Shown: positions 21,371 through 32,141 of the stretch, piece by piece
Numbering within the stretch: the first letter of the stretch is position 1
Layout: each line of letters starts with the position of its first letter
Made by a program: the position numbers and the translations under genes
Notes under the pieces: generated by a model
Database searches by the model: none
What the model saw: only the letters and a program-made list of their open reading frames with translations
What the model was told of the DNA's origin: nothing
NCBI GenBank assembly: GCA_000729835.1
Contig: JFHB01000083.1
Span: 61,222-125,221 of the forward strand
From: Atkinsonella hypoxylon
Taxonomy: Eukaryota; Ascomycota; Sordariomycetes; Hypocreales; Clavicipitaceae
Direction of reading: 5' to 3'
DNA: 64,000 bases

Positions 21371-23971
21371 TGTGCTGAAAGATTGCAAGACGGCTCGACC
21401 TGCGGCAACTGGTGAGTATGAATGCCCTCTTTCGGGACGAGAGATTAAGAAATGTGTTGGTAAAGGATAGGCAAGGCCCTCCGAAACAGGCTATGGAAGC
21501 CAAGAGGCAGGCGTTCTGTGTCCGAGTCTGCAGCAGGGTTATTATCAGGTCGGCGGATGCGAACAGCTTCGTATGTAACGGGCGATGATGGTTTTATTCG
21601 TGAATGAGAGAAAAGTTGGAAGCACAAGGTCCATTAGGGAGTCAGGGCGTCAGGTGGAAGAGGTCAGGGCAAATGCGGTCTTGGCTGTGACCAGACAGAA
21701 ATGCCGTTCACGATTTGTTACTGGCTGTTGGAGAAGGCAAGATGATGCGAAGCCCGGTTAGGCGGTTAGGCGGCGAGAGAAGCAGTGGCAAGGAGAAAGG
21801 CGGTAAACGGGTTGACATGCAAGATAATAAATCGCGAACAGAATGCGGGTGGCGTTTCTTTCCTGTGTGGGTGGAGGGAGGGCTGGGGCATGACTCAAAC
21901 TATAACAACCAATCTTTATTGCTCTCATCAGCGGAAACGAGGCTAGCTTTTAAATAGGAAGCGTTGGGCGTGATTGAAGCAGGCGCAGTAACTAATAAGC
22001 GAGCAAGGAAAATAATGATGCTGGTCTGGGATATGTGGTTGTACCATGTTTGGGTCATGAACACAATGACTAGTTATCACTGGCCAGTTTTGTGGTTGGC
22101 CCTGCTCATCCTGATCCCCACATCACGACTAGGGCTCTGGGGCAGTGCGACCGCAGAGAGGGGCTCTTGCTAGCCGCCACGACGTCATAGTTAGTAGCCA
22201 CTTTACGCGCGACGCGACTTCCCTCGAATACTTGTCAACTTGACAGTTTGTCTCGTTCGTTGGGGTGTCAGTCATGATATCTGCAAACTCGTCCGTCGTT
22301 CTTCCAGCTGCTATCCAGGTCGCTATGGCAGCGAGTGACGGCGGTGCCGGCGGTGCCGGCGGCGTGTTCGCAGGGGTTCTAAAGGTTCACTTACGGATTG
22401 CAGCAGGTGACACCTGGTGATTCAAGCAGGCAAAGCAGGATGGTGGGTGCGGTGGGGATCCCTCGGGGAGGGCGCGTGGCACAAGTACGTACTGACTGAC
22501 TGACCATCGATGGCCATCCTTGGTCATTACCTTAGGTAGGTAACTAATCACCAGATTACACATTAGCGGCGCCGTAACTTAATTCCATTCCACTGCGCTT
22601 AGAACGCGTTGTCATTGCGTCCGCAAGAAAGCATTTGATTGCATGAAACCTCGACATGCTGAGAATTTAGCAGCCCAGCTAAGTCTTTCTCTAAGAAAGA
22701 GCCAAGGGCTGCAAAGCCGCCTTAAAATCATCGACGGACTTAACTTCTTTGTCGCCGAAATAGCCCTATACTGCAGAGAGAGCACCGAGATGCAAATGCA
22801 TGTGCTCCATCTACACTCCGTATATGAGGCTGCATTGTGTGGAGCAGCCTCACGACTGCTGCCTTAGCAATGACTCCCGACATCAAGATAACTAATCGCC
22901 GCTTGACATAGATAACATGAAGTTGAGAGCGATCGGACAGGACTGCCTTTTCAACATACGACTCTCTTGAAAAAAAGGGGCGAGACTGAGTAATAATATC
23001 AGTACTCAGTTCCTCCGTAGTCATTTAAGCAAAGGAGATTCAATCGATCGTTCGACCCCGCTCTGGTTAATATCGTTGGTAAAGCGTCTCCTTATCCATC
23101 ACAAACCTAAACTTAAAAGACATAACTACTAGTTAGCGTACTTTCGTCCTGCAAATTCGCTCCATGTGGTGCTCTTTGTCATGGTGACTTTCCAAGTTCA
23201 AAAAGATCTGCACACTCTTTGAATCTAGCCGTGCTTTGTGTTCGCGTCACTACAACGTGCGTGTCCATACATCTGAAATTGCTCGTTAACTACTCCGTAC
23301 ACTGCGACAAATTCAAAGTACAGTGAGTGTAAAGTGGACGTGCGGCAGTGTCGGAATGGCTTGAAACAGCTTCCAAGCTATTTATCTCCCCGCCAGTTGG
23401 TACGCAGTTGGTAGCCTTATTGATCCGTGACATCTCCAAACAAACAGCCTTTCTGCCTAATCCGAGCAAAAAGTGACTTGCAAGTGAGAAGCTACGCCTT
23501 GCATACTTGTATCTGGCGCCGGAACGCCAAACACCTGCCCCACCTGCTGGCCAGGACCTCGATAACTAATGTCCAAACTCCATCGGCTGCCCCTCTTCTT
23601 CACTCATCTTGGTGCTTTCGCTTTCTTCTATCATTTCTTCTTGGAAGCGGTCGAATATCCGCGTACTCACCGTTCTTTTCATCCTCCCATTTCCCTTTTT
23701 GATCACTTTTTGCTTCCTTGAACATCGTCTGGTGGCTGACTTCACTACCTAACCTGATCTTTCGGCGCGAGACCCACCGCGGATGACGAATGTCACTCGC
23801 ATTCACCTATTCACGCGGTGACGCTTCGATCGTTCAGCGACAGACAAGCAAGGCTTTTCACTAATTACAGTTCCTTGAGCTTTTGTGACCTCATATAATC
23901 ATCTCCTGGCTTTTGAAGCTCTCTACTATTTGTACCTTTCAAACAGAGTGTGCCGATAGGACGTACGAAAG
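21371..23971. promoter_or_regulatory. Long divergent intergenic region between IFRD and FHA genes
   Basis: About 2.6 kb with no supported gene. It holds a GGTGCCGGC triplet-like run near 22340-22365 and a perfect TACTCCGTA at 23291-23299. Pyrimidine-rich stretches typical of fungal 5' leaders precede the FHA start (about 23580-23700). Two long 5' untranslated regions are the simplest explanation. Confidence 0.5.
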
Positions 23972-25992
23972 ATGGCGCTGGAACCGCGATCCGCCGATGA
24001 GGGTTCGTTCACACTGAAGACCTACATTTCCAACTGAAGCGCTGACTAAATTGTGTAACTCGACAGTGAAAGTCGTACTCAGAATAGTTAACTCTGCCCC
24101 AGGAGATGTCTCCTATGATCGTCAAATCCTATTGACGAAGAATAATACGAGAGTGGACATCGGACGAAGTACCAAAAGAGATGCCAGATTGGCTGCAAAA
24201 CCCAACAACGGATGGTTTGACTCTGCTGTCATGTCACGAAACCATGCAAGATTAGTTTTCTCCCCCAAGAAACATGTAAGATCAACTTAGCTTTTTCTTA
24301 TCGATGGCATCTTATTAATCATACCAGCAGAGCGTTTTCATCATGGATAGTGGCTCGCTGCACGGCACATACGTCAACAATGATCGCCTTAGCAGTGGCC
24401 AGACACGAAAATTAGCTTCGAGCGATGTATTAAGATTTGGTCTCCCGATTCAAAGGGGACAAGATACGTTCCAAGCATGTGAAGTGACGGTTTTCTTGAA
24501 GTATGGGTCGTCAAAGTAGGTCTCATGACGGTAATCTGGCAAGGGCAAATTTACCTAACATCTCTGCAGTCCAGTGGAACGACCACTGGTGTTCAAAGTT
24601 CCAGATACAAGCGATGACGAGGACAACTCGAGTTACATAGATGATGGCGTCGAACGCAGCGTTGCAATTCTCAAACAAGCTGGCATAAGAATACCGCAAA
24701 CGGATCAAAATGCTAATGCCAATGCCAGTGCCATCGACCTGACTGGGGATGAGACTTTGGCGATGGGTGATGTAGGTCTTTTAAAGCACCAAAGCTCTCA
24801 TGAAGACGTCGCCACAAATGACAGACTGGATCCCGAAGAGCACTCCTCTCAACGGGTATTCGATGCAGCTGAGCAACAGGGGGACGATAACAAACCAAGC
24901 ACTAGCCCTTACAATTCCAGCTCTTCTATTGTTATTGCCGGAGAAGAGGAGGTGTTTGCCTACATGAATGGGGGAATAGACAGTGACAATGAGTGTCATG
25001 AGCTCTCCAGAGAGACTAATGCAGATCTGAGCCACCGTTCGTCGTCAATATCCTTAAAGCCAACTTCCCAAGTCATACTCGGCGCTAACTTGAATGACTT
25101 AGCTGACTTATACGAGGACAACCACCTCGCTTCGGAGCTTGATCTCTCGGATAACTCTTCTCAACATGACCTCATCCCTGCCGAGGACGAACCCCATGAC
25201 AAAAGCACTGGAGGTTCACCCGAGAACATCCAAGTGGAAGCCGTGCCAATGTCAGTTATATCGCGGCAACTGCCTGAGCAGGCTTCGAGGGGAGACCTAT
25301 CAGGCGAATCCTCAAAGGCCGAATTCTTCGCAGCTTGGGAGCACAACCGTCAAGTCCAGGCCAATGTCGGCAATTCGCAGGCAAACATCCACTCCGCCGG
25401 TAACGATGTCACCAGGACTAGTGACAATACAAATGCTTTCAACAAATATTGGCCTCAAACATGTACAACCACTGCAGCATTACTCGCATCTGGAGAAAGG
25501 TTTCTGCAGACCCCACTAGGGAATGACGATTTTCCAGAGCCAGCTAATCTGGAGGACCTGTTTGATGATACATCGGCGTATACCTACGAGATGAGTAAGA
25601 AGGCTGCCACGCAAGCGAACAACGGCGCACTTCTACCAATGGAAGACAAGTCTGACTTGAGTGATAACGTAGAAGTATCACAATATCTTGTCGCTGATAC
25701 AAAGAAATTATCCAGGAAGAGAAAGTCGGACCATATTTCGACATCGCTGGCTGACGAGGTCAAGGAGCCTAGCTCATCCCAGACACAACCTAATTCATCC
25801 CACAAGGCAAATCATACGCGCGTTGCAGATCCCTTATGCTCAGGTGACTCTGGTAATATCTCTACCGATTTGACCTACCAGCCAGAAAGGCCAGTCAAAC
25901 GCCTGCGACGCGCGGCTGAGATTCTTGGATATGCGGCAATTGGTGGCGTTGCTGTTATGTCCGCTTTGATAGCCACTGCGCCAGCATTGTAA
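23972..25992 (+). CDS. FHA-domain protein with C-terminal membrane anchor
   Basis: Four exons (23972-24002, 24067-24275, 24331-24515, 24570-25992) encode 615 residues. Branch sites CTGACTAAAT and CCTAAC are visible in introns 1 and 3. The FHA domain spans about residues 11-140: VDIGRSTKRDAR (the GRS that contacts phosphothreonine), SAVMSRNHARLVFSPKKH, then SGSLHGTYVNNDRL (Ser-x-x-His-Gly-Thr). A long acidic, Ser-rich, low-complexity middle follows. The C-terminus is basic (PVKRLRRAAEI) and then hydrophobic to the last residue (LGYAAIGGVAVMSALIATAP), which indicates a tail anchor. Architecture (FHA plus tail anchor) resembles STRIPAK-type SLMAP/Far9 proteins, but coiled coils are not evident, so a specific name is not given. 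Likely role: phosphothreonine-dependent scaffold on a cytoplasmic membrane face. Confidence 0.85.
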
Positions 25993-27637
25993 TATGCCTA
26001 GCTCTTTGCGTACGCCACAGTCGCGATTTTTGCTTTGTTGGGCAAACCGTTTGCGAATTCATACGCCATCTTTGTCTGTCCTTGCATTTCATTTGTCTGG
26101 ACCAGCTTTGGTTCTCTTTCCCACGCAACGTATTGCGTGAAACAGGTCTCCTTTGAAAACTGGGAGATATGATATGACAAGAATGACCTCCTCTAGACAT
26201 TTTTTTTTTTTTTAAAAAAAAAAAGCTCTGAGGAGTCTATTGTGTTGAGACAGTGGTCATGATTGATACCTTTGCTTTTTCGCCGTTTATGATAGGTAGT
26301 GGATTAATATTTGAAACATTTTCCGCTCCAAGCCGTCCCTAAGTAACGCGCTGCACCACGACTGTAGTAAATGTGATTTATCTTTTGTCGTAGTTTGCAT
26401 TGCTCCCACGAGGGTTAAGACTCAAGGACGTATGTGTTGAAAGCATATCGCAAAAAAAAAAGGAGTTCTACTTAGACGTATAGTGCTGTGTAGCAGGTAT
26501 CCCCATTAGGCCAAGGAGCTGTCCGCGCTTTAAAGAAGGCGATGTGTCTGGCACTCATAGGCAGCCATCTCTTAGTATTTTTGGCTTTATTCAAATGATT
26601 AGAATCTGACGTAGAATCAAAGTGCACGTCTGTGGGAGCACGTAAAGGCGTCTTTGCATTTCACGGCATAGCTGTAACTTTGTGTGAGGTGCTTTTTAAT
26701 GTACTTATAGCTTCTTTACTGTAAGCTCAAGAGTACATGTAAGTTATCATTCTCTATAGATTCAATATTGTTAATTCTAATTGATATTTTATTTTTGTTA
26801 AAACGAAAAAAAAAAAAAAAAAAAAGATTAATTTAGTTCATACTATTATAAACGCTTTGTATATATTGTAGGCTTACTACTTGTGATTAGTAGAGTATAG
26901 CCCCTTTCTTGCATGAAAGTGCATGAGCGTTGAATGAAGAACAATTGTTTAGCGATGTCCGCGCCATGATACATGCGCGTCTGGCAATCTCTAGCCCGAG
27001 CGACTTGTGCAAGAGCTCGTTTATTTCAATTCACATAAACCTGAGACGTCGAGCAAGAGAAGTAGAGTAAAACGTTGATCGCCTTAGCTACAATACTTGC
27101 CTTCGGTATTGGGTTCGCAAGGCCCTTTTCGAGTTTTCATCGCTGAAGAGCTTTAAGGTGCTTGAAAACAGCTTAAATCTTACAATCAAGTAGTTGTATA
27201 TGTGAATGAGGGCTCAGGCACTAAACATTGTGGCAAGGAATACTTCGTTTAGCTAAAGACAGAATTTGAAACAACCTGCCAGCTCATGATAACAAGACGG
27301 AATCGTTCTGCAGACATTTAAAAAAAAAAACATGCAGACATGAAGAGTTGCAAACTAACACATATAAAAACAATCACAAGTTTCAACATTTTTTTTTACT
27401 ATTGTTCTGACAGTCCTAGCGCAGATGAAACATTTAACAGTAAATATCCCTATAATGTAAAGTCGTTGATTTTCAATTTCCATCAAACTTATGATTGGCA
27501 CTTATCTGGAATCAAAAAACGTGTTCTCAAGCCCGTACTATTTGACGGACAAGTCACAGCGCCGGTAGGTGTTGAAAGCTGTTGGGCTATCGGGAACTAA
27601 ATCTGCTGTAAGATTGCTGTGGCTGGGATCTAGTGCC
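25993..27637. other. Intergenic region with homopolymer runs
   Basis: About 1.65 kb between the FHA gene and dmaW, both ending into it. GC falls from left to right. It holds a T13/A11 self-complementary block (26201-26224), an A-run at 26452-26461, an A-run of about 20 at 26806-26825 and another at 27320-27330. No gene was recognised. Confidence 0.5.
26201..26224. repeat. T-run followed by A-run (self-complementary)
   Basis: Thirteen T followed directly by eleven A, about 210 bp after the FHA stop codon. It could form a hairpin in RNA. Confidence 0.8.
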
Positions 27638-29010
27638 TCAAGGGAGCTTACATATAGGCCAAGAACCACTCTCAAATGTATGCAAGTATACGCTCAAGTA
27701 TGGCTTATTTTTGCGGTATGAGAATGAGATGTATGTGTGGAGATAGTTCAGAGACTCATGGTCATGGTTTGGACTGCAGATAATGAGGCAATATGGCACT
27801 ATTAGATATCCGTCGCAATAGTTGAATGCGATATTACTCACTATGCATCTTGCAGAAAAGCTCTGTACTTTCTTGCCATTCCATTCCATCCGCGCCTCTC
27901 GAAAAATTCCGTCAAGGCACTCGTCACTTTGGAGTCATTCATGCCGAATACTGTGAAATACACTTGCGGCTCAGGCATAGGATCGTCGTGGTGAAATGTG
28001 TAGTTAGCCATGCATGGAAGTTGCTCACTGGGAATCTGTCCTAGCTCCAAGTATGGCACAGGGTATGTTTTTAAACAAGTTGGAATTTGAAGTAAATTCC
28101 AGAGTTCGCGAATCATTTCAAGCCCATCCATGGTGGATGGATCGGTTCGTCGTCCGCCGAGTGTCCACAGATCTTCCATTGCGGACAATGAAATCCTCTG
28201 CTCCAGCAGGTAAATCTTAACACGAGACTTACGAGGGTTTATTAAATCGCAAGATAGAAGTCGTGGCTTTAAAGAAATGTGATCTTTATCGTTGGTTTCA
28301 TAAATATTCCATGATGCAACGTAATCCTCCAACGTCTCGAAAGGTGCACGAATACTGTCATATTTCTGGGACAGCCTGCGTACCGAGCCAAAAATAAGCT
28401 CATGCATTGATTTTCCGGTGGCAACCGACTTTAATTCGGGATAATTGTAGACTTTCAGAGTGAATTGATTCCCCTGGAGATCCAAAGCCAGCTTGTTCTG
28501 AGTCTTGATCTGACAATCCACCAAGCCATTACTTCGTAGATATTCAGACTCCGTCGTATTGAGAGTTAGCTCGTTCTTGAAGTAGTTGAACCACTCAAGA
28601 TCAATTTCCGGTTGAATTTGAACAAGTTTTTGCAGGCTTTCCAAAATCGCCAACGTATTGTATGGATCTTTATCTGTCCCAGTTGCCTCGTTGATGGGTT
28701 CGTATGTGTACCGAACGATGGAATCAGAGCAATTCAAGCTCAGCTCGAAGGGTATCCCATATCTCGTCAGGATACTGAGCCATCTTTCCTTACGCTGCGT
28801 GGCATAAGTACCCAAGAAAGGAATGATATGCTTTTTATAGATTCCCAGATGTCGATATTGGTCGTGAACGCTGTATTCGCAGGTCTGTAGCATTTCTGCA
28901 AACATTGGCGCGGTACTGTGCCACCATAGTCTTTGGGTCTCGTTCACAAAGTCGAATATAAGAGTGAGAGTTTCGTAGACACCTTTACCTGACCCGTTTA
29001 CGGTCGCCAT
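27638..29010 (-). CDS. dmaW: Dimethylallyltryptophan synthase (aromatic prenyltransferase, DMATS family)
   Basis: Two exons (29010-27842, 27773-27638) encode 434 residues. The 68-bp intron (GTGAGT...CTGCAG) near the 3' end is needed: without it the protein stops early, with it the family C-terminus YISFSYRKNKPYLSVYLHTF is restored. Seen: LWWHSTAPMFAEMLQTCEY, HDQYRHLGIYKKHIIPFLG, ERWLSILTRYGIPFELSLNC, QIKTQNKLALDL and LWTLGGRRTDPSTMDG. These are hallmark blocks of the ABBA-fold enzyme that joins dimethylallyl diphosphate to C4 of L-tryptophan, the first committed step of ergot-alkaloid synthesis. The match along the whole length, plus the easF, easE and easC neighbours, supports DmaW over other DMATS enzymes. 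The first in-frame ATG was chosen; the frame extends nine codons upstream only to a TTG. Divergent from easG. No lesion seen. Confidence 0.93.
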
Positions 29011-29563
29011 GCCTGCTTTAGGTTTGTGTAGAGCCAAGATGATTTACTCCGTCTCGGCTTGTAGGATCCTTCAACTTTGCTTGCGTAATTTTGGACCGCC
29101 GAGAATGTAGGGAACAGGATTATTGCTTTTGAATAGAGAGGGGAAGAAAATATAGGGCCAAATATATGGTTATGAATGTGGAGCAAGGAATATCACAAAT
29201 TGGATGCAATTATTAACGGGGCTGGCTGGATTTATCCGACCGGTTGCAGAGATATACCCACGAAAAGTCCATTACCAGATATTGCAAAAGAATGCAGACT
29301 TTAGATTGATGAGAAAACATGTTTTCGAGCATTGCAGGTTAAGTGGAAGGATGTTGATGGGTTCATTCTCGCCGATGAGTTGCCGCAAAACAATTCATGG
29401 ATAAATATCAAGGAACTCCGACGGTAGACTCTCCTGGAATTTAATGACTTTTTGACTTCCAGTTTGTACAGACATTCAACTACCACACTATCGGTTGAAT
29501 GATTCCATAGCCGTATCCAGTTGAGTTGTGCAAGCTAGTACCATTACCTGAACACAAAAAAAT
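29011..29563. promoter_or_regulatory. Shared divergent promoter region of dmaW and easG
   Basis: 553 bp separates the two start codons, so both promoters must lie here. A near-match TACTCCGTC is at 29045-29053. No known binding site was assigned. Confidence 0.55.
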
Positions 29564-30730
29564 ATGACAATTCTATTGACAGGAGGACATGGCAAGACGG
29601 CCAGCCGCATCGCTGGCCTCCTCGAAGAAGCCCATGTGCCCTTTGTCATAGGATCACGCTTCAGCAGCCCCCAGACAATAAAGTATCATCGGAATTTTAA
29701 CTGGCTAGATGATACGACATTTCAGAATGTTATATCGTCAGAGGGAGCAACGCAGCCAATATCAGCAGTTTGGCTTGTTCCTCCACCGATTTTGGAACTA
29801 GCTCCACCAGTCAACAAGTTCATCAATTATGCCTGTTCGAAGGGCGTCAAACGATTTGTCCTGCTGAGCGCGAGCATGATTGAGAAAGGCGGACCTGCTA
29901 TGGGTCAGATCCATGCGCACCTTGATTCTTTGGGAGAGATCAGTTACACGGTACTGCGTCCGACCTGGTTCATGGGTAAACTATGTTGAGGGAGGTACGA
30001 GCGGATACATTATTATATCGTTGACGTCATGGATATGATTGAAAGAGCAGGCAGGAACGGATCATATTACTTGCATTAATATGCTCAGCGTTATTGAGAT
30101 TCTTAATCTCTTCTTCTTCTTCTTCTTCTTCTTTTTCTTTATACAATTCTACAATTGTTTCAATCATAACTTCTACAAACTATAATGTTTCTATACGCGT
30201 GATTCTGCTGTCTGACGTGAGTCACAGAGAACTTCTCTACCCCAGGCGAATTCCAGTATGAATCAATCAGGAAAGAAGCCAAAGTCTACTCTGCTACTGG
30301 AGACGGCAAGGTTCCATTCATATCTGCGGTAGATATTGCACGAGTCGCATTTCGTGCACTCACGGGAGAATTGTCAGACAGAACTGATCATATTCTTCTG
30401 GGCCCGGAGTTACTCGCATACGATGATGCAAGCTGACGAGCAGATTCGAATTGCATTTGAAACAAGAACATTTAGATTGCTGAAATTCTCACCAAAGTCC
30501 TCGATAGGAAAATCACTCATGCCAGAGTGACTGTTTCTGAGCTCTCCGCAAAGTTGCAGGAATGCGGTATGTCAGCCGAGGAAGCAGAAATGCATGCTTC
30601 GCTGGACTTGACTGTACAGTCAGGAGCGGAAGCTAATCTGAATACGGTTGTACGAGACTTGACTGGCTTAGAACCTCGTACTTTCCTTGACTTTGCATTG
30701 AGCGAGAAGAAAGTTTGGCTATCAGACTAG
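29564..30730 (+). CDS. easG: EasG-type NAD(P)-binding ergot-alkaloid reductase
   Basis: Three exons (29564-29975, 30228-30427, 30476-30730) encode 288 residues, the usual length. Seen: N-terminal dinucleotide loop MTILLTGGHGKTASR, then ISAVWLVPPPILELAPPV, GVKRFVLLSASMIEKGGPAM and VLRPTWFM joined to ENFS across intron 1. The rest continues with KVYSATGDGKVPFISAVDIA and SGAEANLNTVVRDLTGLEP. Family role: reduction of the cyclised iminium made from chanoclavine-I aldehyde to a tetracyclic clavine. Intron 1 is 252 bp, long for this window, with a CTT microsatellite. Intron 2 (48 bp) appears to begin with GC rather than GT (GATGAT|GCAAGC ... TTTAG), joining YDD to IAEIL in frame. No frameshift or internal stop remains after splicing. 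The gene ends 18 bp from the convergent easF stop. Confidence 0.88.
30111..30136. repeat. (CTT)n microsatellite in easG intron 1
   Basis: About eight TTC/CTT units in a row inside the 252-bp first intron. Confidence 0.9.
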
Positions 30731-30748
30731 CAAATCAATTAGATAGGT

Positions 30749-31847
30749 TTACATTGACCTTAGTCTATAAATCCCAACATTACATCCCGAGTTTGTCCAA
30801 GCTACTTCCTCTATCATCCCAGCGTTCACGAAGAGCTGATTGCGCTCTAAGTCGTCATATTTATAGCTGCATCCAAAGCGAACCTTTTCGTCCTTCCTCA
30901 CCACGATGTTGTGTAGCAACGGCCCCAGGTCAATATTGATTGTCCGGGGAATTAAAGAAGCCTCATGTCTACCAAGCACAAAGTTCCATTCACTGTGGTA
31001 ATACCATTCATCAGGATTCAAGCGGCAAGTGGAGGCTTTGCCATCGATACCTTGTTCCACCGTGTCACAGAATAGCGACTTTGCGTAGGACAAAGATTGC
31101 AATGCGAACGGTACGACCCCGTCACTCGTATATGCCCTCAGAACCTTGGTAGGAACTTTGCAGCTATCAAGGCTTAGCAAGATAAAGGATTCATCCTTGG
31201 ATGTCCCTTGAAGTGCGTGGCTGGCAATCTTGCGCAAGAATGATGCCGCATTCGGGCGAGAGAAGTTCCCGATAGTGAGACCAAGCAGCAGGATGCAATG
31301 GGGCAAATCACGAATGTCTGGCGCTTCGTTGATCCAACGTAGGCCATCTTCAAATGTACCATGCAAGCCAGAAAAACGGACATGGTGAAACTTTGTGGTT
31401 GGAATCGCATCTAGACTGGATCTTAATTGGGGCGCACTGATATCCAGCGCGAAATAGGTAACATTTTTCTGTTGAGCTTCCAAAGCCTCAAGAAGGTACG
31501 TTACCTTTTCAAGATTGCTTCAACATTCATAAAAAGTCAGTGCGAGTCCGTTGCTCGAAGAAAGATGGGATAATTCCTTACGCGCTGCCAAGATCCAGGA
31601 TGACGCTGTTCAGTGCAATAGATTGTGCTATTTCGGCCCCTTTTTGCTTCAAAATGTCAATTTCCTGATGCCGAGGGTAAAAGTCTGGTTGGCGTGCGTG
31701 ATGGTTCCAGTGCTCGAGTCCTTCATCAGAGTAGAACAGAAGGGCTGGGAGAGTCTTCGGCTCGTTTCCCAGGCCTTTGACCACCTGGTCAGGAAGTGAG
31801 TCATCGGTGAGAGATGAGCGGATGTCGATGACAGAGGGAGCGACCAT
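30749..31847 (-). CDS. easF: Dimethylallyltryptophan N-methyltransferase (EasF type)
   Basis: Two exons (31847-31582, 31517-30749) encode 344 residues, the usual EasF length. The 64-bp intron is GT-AG with CACTGACTT as likely branch site. Seen: MVAPSVIDIRSS start, KTLPALLFYSDEGLEHW, EIDILKQKGAEIAQSI, then VILDLGSA joined to NLEKV, which is the SAM-binding Gly loop at about 84-90. Further blocks are ALDISAPQLRSSLDAIP, LLLGLTIGNFSRPNAASFL and NPDEWYYHSEWNFVLGRHE. It belongs to the histidine-specific/EgtD-like SAM methyltransferase family. Known role: N-methylation of 4-dimethylallyl-L-tryptophan, the second pathway step. Convergent with easG and downstream of easE on the same strand (294 bp gap). 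Intact. Confidence 0.93.
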
Positions 31848-32141
31848 GATGAACCTGGCAATCAAGACAGTTTGAATCACTGGTGTAGTTGCAGTTGGGG
31901 AGCTATCAATGAAGAACGTGATAATAGTTGAATATTTCTGCTTTCTTTGTGTCCGATTAGTTGGGACCTCGGCTCGATTTTATCTTGCCTTTCGAATTTT
32001 CGCTCTTGGCATCACCAGGACAAACAAATTATGGGCCTATCTTATGCATTTCTTTCTATTTTTGCGGGGCAATTCCGACTTCTTACCAAGATTAAGGACA
32101 CTATTGAGCTTGAAGTGCTGCATAAGGACTGGACACACCAT

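Noticed and set aside
23036..23056. TTCGACCCC, similar to a tRNA T-arm
   Set aside because: No matching T-stem, anticodon arm or acceptor stem could be formed around it on either strand.
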